From Fen-455 sp050012675 (GTDB taxonomy: Bacteria > Actinomycetota > Acidimicrobiia > Acidimicrobiales > Bog-793): 64,000 bases of DNA. This document shows positions 50,398-57,705 of the stretch, one piece after another (position 1 is the stretch's first letter; each line of letters begins with the position of its first letter). The stretch lies in contig JBEKGS010000012.1 of NCBI GenBank assembly GCA_050012675.1, forward strand, positions 1-64,000, given 5' to 3'. The notes beneath the pieces were generated by a model, which was not told the origin of the DNA, searched no databases, and saw nothing but the letters and a program-made list of their open reading frames with translations. The translations under genes and the position numbers were made by a program.

Positions 50398-50442
50398 TTG
50401 CCTCGGTTGCTTGACCTATCAGAGGACAGTGCCGATGCTTGA
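50398..50442 (+). CDS. possible 14-residue peptide ORF
   Basis: A TTG at 50398, five bases after a strong GGAGG, opens a frame translated MPRLLDLSEDSADA. Its TGA overlaps the ATG of the next small ORF by 8 bases. It is too short for a domain and may serve only to couple translation. Confidence 0.3.
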   Translation: MPRLLDLSEDSADA

Positions 50443-50539
50443 AACGGGAAGTCCCTTCCGCAATTTCCGCAGCACGATGACGGAAATGAGCGGAGTCGAG
50501 GTCTCATGTCCAGCACGCAAGGGAGCGGACATTGACTGA
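50435..50539 (+). CDS. possible 34-residue peptide ORF
   Basis: An ATG at 50435, eight bases after AGAGGA, opens a 34-codon frame beginning MLETGSPFRNF and ending SCPARKGADID. It holds a single cysteine and no recognisable domain. Its stop overlaps the next small ORF by 8 bases, the same overlap as on its other side. Function unknown. Confidence 0.35.
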   Translation: MLETGSPFRNFRSTMTEMSGVEVSCPARKGADID

Positions 50540-50765
50540 AAGGCTAGATAACGGCAGCTCACCATTCGCTCCTCTGACGCACTTCGCGCCAAGCGAGGGT
50601 CCTTCTGCACGCTCAGGCGCCTCGATCGCTTATGACCCGGCCACCAGCCAGACAATCCTCCTCGCCAAGCAGCTGGCAGTCGGTGCTTACGGCATCGTCG
50701 CCTCCTGCAGCGGCAGCGAGTTCTTCGGACCCTCGGTCGCCGAAGACGGGCTCGTCGTCGCGTAG
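50532..50765 (+). CDS. possible 77-residue small protein
   Basis: A TTG at 50532 with GGGAG six bases upstream opens a 77-codon frame. The first half is polar (MTERLDNGSSPF...), the second rich in small and hydrophobic residues (LAVGAYGIVAS), with one cysteine in SCSGSEFFGP and the end GLVVA. The layout of a polar start and a small-residue end resembles a peptide precursor, but no modification enzyme is near. A strong terminator follows 24 bases after the stop, which supports this being a real transcript end. Confidence 0.5.
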   Translation: MTERLDNGSSPFAPLTHFAPSEGPSARSGASIAYDPATSQTILLAKQLAVGAYGIVASCSGSEFFGPSVAEDGLVVA

Positions 50766-50788
50766 CCATCCCTCCCCATCAGGGAAAC

Positions 50789-50824
50789 AAGCAGCGCCCG
50801 GGTGCCCAGACCCGGGCGCTGCTT
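50789..50824. terminator. strong bidirectional terminator
   Basis: AAGCAGCGCCCGGG and its exact complement form a 14-bp perfect stem with an 8-base loop. Read leftward, the stem is followed by GTTTCCC, a weak T-run. It separates the small ORFs from the convergent adh gene, and is the most stable hairpin in the window. Confidence 0.8.
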
Positions 50825-50859
50825 CATACACGGTCGGGGGAGCGAGGTACTCCCGCGGT

Positions 50860-51870
50860 TCAGCCCCCTTTTGAGACGCGGATGACGGCGGCGCCGTTCA
50901 CGGCGTCGCCGGCAAGGTCCTCGAGCGCGTCGGCCGCCTTGTCGAAGGGGTACTCGGTCGTGGTGGGCCGCACCGGTATCTCGGCGGCCAGGGCCAGGAA
51001 CTCCTCGCCGTCGCGCCTGGTGTTGGCTGTCACGCTCACGAGCTCACGCTCTTGGAACAGGTAGGCGTCGTAGTCGAGCCCCGGGATGTCGGAGAGGTGG
51101 ATGCCCGCTATGGCGAGCCTGCCACCGCGATCGAGAGCGGCCATAGCCGGGAGAACGAGGGTCCCGACCGGCGCGAACAAGATGGCCGCGTCGAGCCGCT
51201 CCGGTGGGGGATCGTCGGCACCTTGGGCGGACGCACACCCGAGGGAGAGGGCGAGCTCTCGCGCGTCGGCCCCCCTCGTCATGACGTGCACCGTCGCGCC
51301 CTCGTGGAGGGCGACCTGGGCGGTCAGGTGCGCGGAACCCCCGAAGCCGTAGATGCCGAGCCGGCCACCCGGCCGTAGTCCGGAGCGCCTGAGAGCGCGG
51401 TAGCCGATGATGCCGGCGCAAAGCAACGGGGCGGCCTCGCGGTCGGAGAAGACCCCCGGGATGCCGTAGGCGTAGCGCTCGTCCACGACGGCGAACTCGC
51501 AGTAGCCGCCGTCGGCGTCCCAGCCCGTGAACGCGGGCGTCGTACAGAGGTTCTCGTCACCTCGCAGGCAGAACCGGCAGACGCCGCAAGTCGAGCGCAG
51601 CCAGGCGATCCCGACTCGCTCGCCCTCGACGAAGCGCCCGGCACCCGGGCCCTTTGCGACCACGTGGCCGACCACCTCGTGGCCGGGCACCACGCCCGGG
51701 CGGCGAGGGGCGAGGTCACCCTCCACGAGGTGGAGGTCCGTGCGACAGACCCCGCAGACGTGCACCTCCACGAGGACCTCGTGCGGTCCGGGCCTAGGGA
51801 CCGGGCGCTCGACGAGGCGCAGGGAGTGCTCGGCAGCCGGCGCCGGGTGGTCGAGGGCCCAGGCCCTCAC
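50860..51870 (-). CDS. zinc-dependent alcohol dehydrogenase
   Basis: A 336-residue medium-chain dehydrogenase. The catalytic zinc ligands are in CGVCRTDLH and GHEVVGHV, the structural zinc cysteines in CGVCRFCLRGDENLC, and the NAD(P) fold in YGFGGSAHL. It resembles the AdhP/AdhA group that reduces aldehydes or oxidises primary alcohols. The GTG at 51870 overlaps the lon stop (GTGA), so it is translated from the lon message. That suggests heat-shock co-expression. A strong terminator lies at its 3' side. Confidence 0.87.
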   Translation of the reverse strand: MRAWALDHPAPAAEHSLRLVERPVPRPGPHEVLVEVHVCGVCRTDLHLVEGDLAPRRPGVVPGHEVVGHVVAKGPGAGRFVEGERVGIAWLRSTCGVCRFCLRGDENLCTTPAFTGWDADGGYCEFAVVDERYAYGIPGVFSDREAAPLLCAGIIGYRALRRSGLRPGGRLGIYGFGGSAHLTAQVALHEGATVHVMTRGADARELALSLGCASAQGADDPPPERLDAAILFAPVGTLVLPAMAALDRGGRLAIAGIHLSDIPGLDYDAYLFQERELVSVTANTRRDGEEFLALAAEIPVRPTTTEYPFDKAADALEDLAGDAVNGAAVIRVSKGG

Positions 51871-54215
51871 GCCGCGGCCGATCCCTTCTTCGACACGGCC
51901 GATCCGCCCGCGGGTTCGAGGGCCGAGGCGACGAGCTCGGCGACATCGGTCACGAGGTGCACACTAAGGCCTTCGAGGACGTTGGCCGGAACGTCGTCGA
52001 GGTCGGGGCCGTTGCGGGCCGGGAGGAAGATCTCGGTCAGCCCCGCGCGGTGAGCCGCCAGCAACTTCTGCTTGACGCCGCCGATCGGGAGCACCCGACC
52101 GTTCAAGGTGACCTCCCCGGTCATGCCCACCTCGGAGCGTACCGGTCGTCCCGAAGCGAGAGAGGCCAGCGCGGCGACCATCGTGACGCCCGCGGAGGGC
52201 CCGTCCTTGGGCACGGCCCCCGCCGGGACGTGCAAGTGGATTGCACCATTGGCAAGGCGCTCTGTGTCGATGCCGAGGGCGCCCGAGTGCGAGCGCAGGT
52301 ACGAGAGAGCTATCTGGGCCGACTCCTTCATGACATCGCCGAGCTGGCCCGTGAGCACGAGACGCGGCTCGCCTTCCATGACAGTGGCCTCGATGAACAG
52401 CACATCGCCGCCGGCGCCGGTGACAGCCAGGCCCGTCGCGACACCCGGGACGGCGGTGCGTTCGGCCGACTCCGGCGTGAAGCGCGGCCGGCCGAGAAAG
52501 CCTTTCAGCTCCGTCGTCCCGACCTTGACGAGTGTGCCTTCGGGCCCGCCGGCGAGACGCGTCGTGACCTTGCGGAGGACTTTCGCAATCGCTCGCTCGA
52601 GCTGGCGGACGCCAGCCTCGTGGGTGTACTCGGTGGCGATCACCCGGAGGGCCTCCTCGTCGAAGGCGACCTCATCGCGAGCGAGCCCTGCGAGGTCGAT
52701 CTGGCGTGGCACGAGGTGGTTGCGAGCGATGGCGACCTTCTCGTCCTCTGTGTAGCCGTCGAGGCGGACGAGCTCCATCCGGTCGAGAAGGGGCGCGGGG
52801 ATCGTTTCGGCGACATTGGCGGTGGCAAGGAAGAGCACGTCCGACAAGTCGAGCTCTATCTCGAGGTAATGGTCCCTGAAGGTGTGGTTCTGCGCCGGGT
52901 CGAGCACCTCTAGCAACGCCGAGGTGGGGTCGCCACGGTAGTCGCTGCCGAGCTTGTCGATTTCGTCCAACAGCACGACCGGGTTCATCGAACCGGCTTC
53001 ACGGACCGCCCGTACGATGCGGCCGGGAAGGGCGCCCACATAGGTGCGTCGATGGCCACGGATCTCGGCCTCGTCGCGCACCCCTCCGAGCGACACGCGG
53101 ACGAACTTGCGCCCCAAGGCCCTGGCGACGGACTCGCCGAGCGAGGTCTTGCCGACTCCGGGCGGGCCGACCAGTGCGAGCACGGCTCCGGACCCGCGTC
53201 CCCCGACGACCTGAAGGCCGCGAGCCTGGCGGCGGCTGCGGACGGCGAGGTACTCGACCATCCTGTCCTTCACGTCCTCGAGGCCCTCGTGGTCGGCGTC
53301 CAGCACCTCACGGGCGGCCTTGACGTCATTGTTGTCATCGGTGCGGACGTTCCACGGCAGTTCGAGCACCGTGTCCAGCCAGGTCCGGATCCAGCCCGCC
53401 TCGGGGCTCTGGTCGCTCGCGCGCTCGAGCCGCCCGACCTCGCGCAGCGCCGCTTCGAGGACCTTGTCGGGAAGATCGGCGGACTCCACGCGTGCGCGGT
53501 AGTCGTCGGCGCCGTCAGGCTCGCTCTCGCCCAGCTCCTTGCGGATCGCTTGAAGCTGCTGGCGGAGCAGGAACTCGCGCTGGCTCTTCTCCATGCCCTC
53601 GTGCACGTCGCTGCGGATGCGCTCGGCGACGTCGAGCTCGGCGAGATGCGCCCGGCCCCACTCGATGAGCTTGGACAGGCGTTGCTCGACCTCAACGGTC
53701 TCGAGCAGGAACAGCTTCTGCTCGAGCGACAGATAAGGGGCGTAGCCGGCCAGGTCAGCGAGCTCGCCCGGTTCGGTCACGCGCTGGACCGAATCGATGA
53801 CCTGCCAGGCTCCCCGCTGCTGAAGGATCGAGACGACGACGTTCTTGTACTCACGGGAGAGCTCGCTCACGGCCTCGCCGCCGCCGACCTCCTCGAGCAC
53901 CTCTGCCTCGACCCACAGCGCCGATCCCGGTCCGGTCACCCCCGAGCCGACGCGGGCGCGCGAGACGGCCCGCAGCACGGCGGCAGGCTCACCACCGGGG
54001 AGCTTGCCGAGCTGGTCGATCGTCGCGACGACGCCGACGACGGCGTACCTGCCGTCGAGACGGGGAACGACGAGGACCTGGTCCTCACCTCCCGCGTTGG
54101 CGGCGTCGATGGCCGCTTGCCGCTCCGCGTCGTCGAGGGTGACGGGCACGACCATGCCTGGCAGCACGACCACATCGGCGAGCGGCAGAACCGGGAGCTG
54201 TTGAGTTGTTGACAC
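51867..54215 (-). CDS. lon: ATP-dependent protease La (Lon)
   Basis: Cytoplasmic protease that removes misfolded and regulatory proteins. The 782 residues contain the N-terminal substrate domain (LPVLPLADVVVLPGMVVPV), the AAA+ domain with Walker A GPPGVGKTS and VVLLDEIDKLG, and the protease domain with catalytic Ser in PKDGPSAG and Lys in PIGGVKQKLL. GTG 54215 follows AGAGGAAG by eight bases; an upstream in-frame ATG at 54251 would overlap the HAIR element and is less likely. A HAIR element just upstream points to HspR control. The alcohol dehydrogenase gene overlaps its 3' end. Confidence 0.95.
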   Translation of the reverse strand: MSTTQQLPVLPLADVVVLPGMVVPVTLDDAERQAAIDAANAGGEDQVLVVPRLDGRYAVVGVVATIDQLGKLPGGEPAAVLRAVSRARVGSGVTGPGSALWVEAEVLEEVGGGEAVSELSREYKNVVVSILQQRGAWQVIDSVQRVTEPGELADLAGYAPYLSLEQKLFLLETVEVEQRLSKLIEWGRAHLAELDVAERIRSDVHEGMEKSQREFLLRQQLQAIRKELGESEPDGADDYRARVESADLPDKVLEAALREVGRLERASDQSPEAGWIRTWLDTVLELPWNVRTDDNNDVKAAREVLDADHEGLEDVKDRMVEYLAVRSRRQARGLQVVGGRGSGAVLALVGPPGVGKTSLGESVARALGRKFVRVSLGGVRDEAEIRGHRRTYVGALPGRIVRAVREAGSMNPVVLLDEIDKLGSDYRGDPTSALLEVLDPAQNHTFRDHYLEIELDLSDVLFLATANVAETIPAPLLDRMELVRLDGYTEDEKVAIARNHLVPRQIDLAGLARDEVAFDEEALRVIATEYTHEAGVRQLERAIAKVLRKVTTRLAGGPEGTLVKVGTTELKGFLGRPRFTPESAERTAVPGVATGLAVTGAGGDVLFIEATVMEGEPRLVLTGQLGDVMKESAQIALSYLRSHSGALGIDTERLANGAIHLHVPAGAVPKDGPSAGVTMVAALASLASGRPVRSEVGMTGEVTLNGRVLPIGGVKQKLLAAHRAGLTEIFLPARNGPDLDDVPANVLEGLSVHLVTDVAELVASALEPAGGSAVSKKGSAAA

Positions 54216-54236
54216 CAGTCGATCTTCCTCTCGTAA

Positions 54237-54255
54237 TTGAGTCCTCAACACTCAA
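54237..54255. promoter_or_regulatory. HAIR element (HspR-binding inverted repeat)
   Basis: TTGAGT-N7-ACTCAA matches the core of the HAIR consensus CTTGAGT-N7-ACTCAAG, lacking only the outer C and G. It lies 22 bases upstream of the lon GTG in the shared promoter region with the universal stress gene. In actinobacteria HspR represses dnaK, clpB and lon through such sites. Confidence 0.7.
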
Positions 54256-54315
54256 CCGTCTTGAGCGCCTTGATGTTCCCAAGTCTAGTTGGGCAGCTCA
54301 GCAGGCTCGACCGGC

Positions 54316-54321
54316 TAACGT
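54316..54321 (+). promoter_or_regulatory. TAACGT -10 element, probably leaderless
   Basis: TAACGT ends eight bases before the ATG of the universal stress gene at 54330; no ribosome site is present. Confidence 0.5.
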
Positions 54322-54329
54322 GTGAGGCC

Positions 54330-54788
54330 ATGAGCGACGCCGGAGAGAAGAGCGAACGATTCATCGTCGTCGGAGTCGACGGTTCCGAGCCGTCGCTCAA
54401 GGCCCTCGGTTGGGCTGCGGCACAGGCACGTCTCACCGGAGCGAAACTGCGCGTGGTCACCACCTGGGAGGTCTCGACAGGCACGGGATGGGTCCCGACG
54501 TTCCCGGTCGACTACGACCCGGAGGTGCTGGCACGACAAGCCCTTGACGAGGCGGTCACAACCGTGCTCGGCGCCGATCCCGACATAGAGGTGGAAAGGC
54601 TCGTCAAAGAGGGCCACGCTGCTCACGTGCTCCTGGCCGCGGCGGGAGGCGCCGACCTGCTCGTCGTCGGGAGCCATGGTCATGGCGCTGTCGCGGGCAT
54701 GCTCATCGGCTCGGTCTCCGAGCACCTCGTGCGTCACGCGCCTTGTGCCGTCGTGGTCGTCCACGGCAACAGGCACTCGCCTCACTAG
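54330..54788 (+). CDS. universal stress protein, ATP-binding type
   Basis: A 152-residue single-domain UspA protein. IVVGVDGSEPSLKAL opens the fold, and the ATP-binding GSHGHGAVAGMLIGSVSEH fits the G-2X-G-9X-G-S pattern of nucleotide-binding members. It is divergent from lon, with the HAIR element between them, and is probably leaderless. Exact role unknown; family members help survival in stress or hypoxia. Confidence 0.9.
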   Translation: MSDAGEKSERFIVVGVDGSEPSLKALGWAAAQARLTGAKLRVVTTWEVSTGTGWVPTFPVDYDPEVLARQALDEAVTTVLGADPDIEVERLVKEGHAAHVLLAAAGGADLLVVGSHGHGAVAGMLIGSVSEHLVRHAPCAVVVVHGNRHSPH

Positions 54789-54807
54789 CTCTGGCCGGTC
54801 GAGGGCC

Positions 54808-54839
54808 CCGGTTCGTCTGACAACCGGTTCGGCCTGACA
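54808..54839 (+). repeat. two direct repeats of about 15 bases
   Basis: CCGGTTCGTCTGACA and CCGGTTCGGCCTGACA start 16 bases apart, about one and a half helical turns. They lie between the universal stress gene and the ABC ATPase gene. They could be tandem operator sites or a chance duplication. Confidence 0.5.
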
Positions 54840-54887
54840 GGTCGTGGGCTGCGCGAGACTTCCGGCCAATGAAGGGCGGGCGAGCCG

Positions 54888-55709
54888 ATGGTCGAGGCTG
54901 ACGCAGAGCCGACGACGGCGTTCGCTGCGCTGCTCGACCGCGCGACCGTCACGACACCCGACGGGCGACGCCTTTTGGGGCCGGTATCGCTTGCCATCCG
55001 CTCCGGTGAGCACTGGGCGGTGCTCGGCGCGAACGGTGCCGGCAAGACCACGCTGCTTCGCCTGCTCGGTGCCGAGCGTCATCCCTCCTCGGGTACGGCC
55101 ATCGTGCTCGGCGCCCGCTTGGGTGCGAGCGACCTGCGCAAGCTCCGCTCGCGGATCGGGGTCGTGAGCCATGCCGTGGCGGACCGGCTCCCCCCTGGTG
55201 CCGCCGCCCTCGGCATCGTGCTGACAGGCGGTCGCGGTGTGCTCGCGCCCTGGTGGGCCTCGAGCGACGAGGCGGATCTCTTGCGGGGACGGCGGATCCT
55301 AAAGGCGCTCGGATGCGAGGACCTCGCAGAGCGCCCGTTCGGCTCGTGCTCCCAGGGTGAGCGCCAGCGGATCCTGCTCGCCCGCTCGCTGTTCGTCGAA
55401 CATCCCCTGCTGCTGCTGGATGAGCCGTGCGCAGGCGTGGACCTTCCAGGCCGGGAGGCCCTCGTGCTCGCGCTCACGGCACTGGCTCGTTCCTCGGACG
55501 CCCCTACGACGGTGCACGTGAGCCATCTCCTAGAAGAGCTGCCGGCCACGACTTCCCACGCCCTACTGCTGCGGGAGGGCGAGGTCGTGGCGATGGGACC
55601 GATCGAGGACGTGCTCACGGAGCGCTCATTGGAGGACTGCTTCGGCCTGGCGGTGACTTTGACGAGGGAGGAAGGCCGTTGGACGGCCCGCGCCTCTCCA
55701 TCATGGTAA
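54888..55709 (+). CDS. stand-alone ABC ATPase
   Basis: A 273-residue ABC ATPase with Walker A GANGAGKTT, a C-loop that reads CSQGERQR instead of LSGGQ, Walker B LLLLDEPCAGVD and an H-loop HVSH. No permease gene is adjacent. It resembles the ModF/YlmA-like ATPases that lack a cognate permease, but it could serve a distant one. The ATG at 54888 follows GGGCGGGCGAGCCG. Substrate unknown. Confidence 0.85.
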   Translation: MVEADAEPTTAFAALLDRATVTTPDGRRLLGPVSLAIRSGEHWAVLGANGAGKTTLLRLLGAERHPSSGTAIVLGARLGASDLRKLRSRIGVVSHAVADRLPPGAAALGIVLTGGRGVLAPWWASSDEADLLRGRRILKALGCEDLAERPFGSCSQGERQRILLARSLFVEHPLLLLDEPCAGVDLPGREALVLALTALARSSDAPTTVHVSHLLEELPATTSHALLLREGEVVAMGPIEDVLTERSLEDCFGLAVTLTREEGRWTARASPSW

Positions 55710-55710
55710 C

Positions 55711-55728
55711 ACTTGCAAACTCACAAGT
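55711..55728. promoter_or_regulatory. inverted repeat ACTTG-N8-CAAGT (operator candidate)
   Basis: 5-base perfect arms overlap the -35 element of the following promoter. The downstream protein has a ribbon-helix-helix-like segment, so it may bind here. Confidence 0.45.
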
Positions 55729-55741
55729 AATCATGTAATCT
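55713..55741 (+). promoter_or_regulatory. clear sigma-70-type promoter, leaderless
   Basis: TTGCAA (55713-55718) and TAATCT (55736-55741) are 17 bases apart, and the ATG follows six bases after the -10. It is the best-matching promoter in the window and lies in a short AT-rich patch. Confidence 0.7.
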
Positions 55742-55747
55742 CAGTCT

Positions 55748-56386
55748 ATGACATTTCACGAACATCAACACGACCCTCGCCAGCGCGGCGGCAGGCGTGG
55801 TGCCGGCCCGCGCTGGGCGCGCCGATGGAGCTCGGGCTCCGAGGAGCGCACTTCTTCCGAGCAGCGAGCCGAGATCAAGGCCTGGTTCACGGGCCGGCTT
55901 CCCGGCGACTTCTATCTCGGGGCTCCCGAGGTGACCGTCGACAACGATGAGATCCTCGTCATCGGTGCCTTGGACGCCGTGGAGCTCGGGGAAGGGGCAA
56001 CGGCCGGAGAGGCCGCGACCGCCGCGGAGGCACGGATCGAGCGATTCCGCGAGGACACGAGGGACCACCGGGTCCGCATCGCCGAGGAAGCCCAGGCACG
56101 CTTCGGACGCGTCGTGTCCTGGGGTGCCACTGCCGGCGGCACGACCCGGCTGTTCACGACGGCGAACGTGCCGGTGATGACGCGCCTGCGCATGTCGCAG
56201 CGGCAGGTGCTCGACACCCTCATCGACGCCGGCATAGCGCGCAGCCGCAGCGAGGCGCTCGCCTGGTGCGTCGAGCTCGTCGGCAGGAACGAAGCGGCCT
56301 GGATCGAAGAGTTGCGCTCGGCCTTCGCCCGTGTCGAAGAGGTGAGGGCACAAGGCCCGAACTCGGGCCGCCCAGAGGAGTCGTAG
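55748..56386 (+). CDS. conserved actinobacterial protein with ribbon-helix-helix-like segment
   Basis: A 212-residue protein. The N-terminus is His/Arg/Gly rich. The middle (FTGRLPGDFYLGAPEVTVDNDEI) belongs to a conserved domain of unknown role. The C-terminal part VMTRLRMSQRQVLDTLIDAGIARSRSEAL looks like a ribbon-helix-helix DNA-binding unit, at about residues 140-168. A strong leaderless promoter with an inverted repeat precedes it, which would suit autoregulation. Function is not known; the RHH reading is by eye. Confidence 0.65.
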   Translation: MTFHEHQHDPRQRGGRRGAGPRWARRWSSGSEERTSSEQRAEIKAWFTGRLPGDFYLGAPEVTVDNDEILVIGALDAVELGEGATAGEAATAAEARIERFREDTRDHRVRIAEEAQARFGRVVSWGATAGGTTRLFTTANVPVMTRLRMSQRQVLDTLIDAGIARSRSEALAWCVELVGRNEAAWIEELRSAFARVEEVRAQGPNSGRPEES

Positions 56387-56489
56387 CCAACAGACGCCCC
56401 GCACCGCCCGGCCGGCGGCCACACGGCGCCGGACGGGCAGTCCCACAACCCTGGCTTTCGTCGGGCAGATCGTGTAGGAAACAAGCCTC

Positions 56490-57614
56490 ATGGCCTGGGT
56501 CGGCTTTGTAATCGGGGTGCTCGTCGTGGCGTTCGCCACCGTGAGCCTCGTCACGACGTTCGTGCTGCCGCGCGGAGGCTCCAGATTCCAGGGCCTGGCC
56601 ATGCTGGTCAGCCGGATCGTCAGGCGTGGCTTCCTGCTCGCGGCTCGCCCTGTCGCCAGCTTCGCCCGCAAGGACGGCCTTCTGGCGGCGGTCGGCCCGG
56701 TAGCGCTGATCGCCCAGCTCGCAGCTTTCCTCGGGTTGTACATCCTCGGCTACGGCCTCGTGCAGTGGCCCTGGACCAAGTCGTTCCCCGCCGGCTTGAG
56801 AGAGGCGGCCGCCTCGTTGTTCTCCGTCGGCCTCGTGCACGCCAGCACGACCGGCAACGATGCGGTCGTCGTTCTGGCGGGCGCCACCGGGGCGATAGCC
56901 GTGGCGCTCCAGATCGGTTACCTGCCGGCCATCTACCAGGCTTTCAATCGTCGAGAGGCGCTCGTGACCTTGATGGAGAGCCGGGCCGGGGTGCCGGCTT
57001 GGGGACCGGAGGTCCTCATGCGCCACCAGCTGGTCGGGATCACCGACGCCCTGCCCCGGCTTTACGGCGACTGGGAGCTGTGGGCCGCCGATCTGGCGGA
57101 GAGCCACATCTCCTATCCCGTGCTGTTGTGGTTCCGCTCGCCCGAGCCCGGCTTTTCATGGATCATCTCGCTCCTCGCGGTGTTGGACGCGGCCGCCATG
57201 CACCTGTCGCTCAACCCGACCAACGCACCCTCCGAGGCGCGGATGTGCCTGCGGATGGGCTTCACGGCGCTTCGCCGCATCGCCCAGACCCTGCACTGGG
57301 ACTTCGACAAAGACCCTTCGCCGACGGGCGACATCCAACTCACCTACGAGGAGTTCGCCTACGCGGTGAACTTGGTGAAAGAGACCGGCTTTCCCACCGA
57401 GCGGGCGACCGAGGAGGCGTGGCGCCATTTCCGGGGCTGGCGCGTGAACTACGAGTCCCTGGCGTACCGGTTGGCGGACCACGTCGTGGCACCGCGCGCT
57501 CCGTGGTCGGGCGAGCGCCGCCATCTTCCCCTCGAGCTGATGCCGCCCAAACGGCCCCCGCACCGCAACCCGGACGGGAAGGTCTTCTACGACCAGAAGT
57601 ACCGGCCCGATTGA
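56490..57614 (+). CDS. membrane protein of unknown function
   Basis: A 374-residue protein with membrane helices near 3-27, 67-95 and 120-145 and a long soluble C-terminal part (150-374). Helix two, the re-entrant-looking segment AAASLFSVGLVHAST and helix three resemble the helix-pore-helix layout of two-helix ion channels, but no TVGYG filter is seen. The soluble part contains helical repeats (AAMHLSLNPTN, LRRIAQTLHWDF). The ATG at 56490 follows AGGAA by about nine bases. No family recognised. Confidence 0.6.
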   Translation: MAWVGFVIGVLVVAFATVSLVTTFVLPRGGSRFQGLAMLVSRIVRRGFLLAARPVASFARKDGLLAAVGPVALIAQLAAFLGLYILGYGLVQWPWTKSFPAGLREAAASLFSVGLVHASTTGNDAVVVLAGATGAIAVALQIGYLPAIYQAFNRREALVTLMESRAGVPAWGPEVLMRHQLVGITDALPRLYGDWELWAADLAESHISYPVLLWFRSPEPGFSWIISLLAVLDAAAMHLSLNPTNAPSEARMCLRMGFTALRRIAQTLHWDFDKDPSPTGDIQLTYEEFAYAVNLVKETGFPTERATEEAWRHFRGWRVNYESLAYRLADHVVAPRAPWSGERRHLPLELMPPKRPPHRNPDGKVFYDQKYRPD

Positions 57615-57669
57615 GCGACGGCCGTTCACGGCACTACGCCAGCAGCCGAGCCGGTGGACTCGTTCCCCG

Positions 57670-57675
57670 TACACT
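57670..57675 (+). promoter_or_regulatory. TACACT -10 element of tldD
   Basis: TACACT lies 30 bases before the tldD ATG, leaving a short leader that contains a GAGGAGG ribosome site, unlike the leaderless genes. Confidence 0.4.
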
Positions 57676-57705
57676 TGGCCCCGAACTCGAGGAGGCAGAT
57701 CACCC

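Noticed and set aside
50398..50765. Complete modified-peptide (RiPP) biosynthetic cluster
   Set aside because: Small ORFs are present, but there is no YcaO, lanthionine, radical SAM maturase or dedicated transporter next to them; the radical SAM gene at 12.6 kb belongs to another context.
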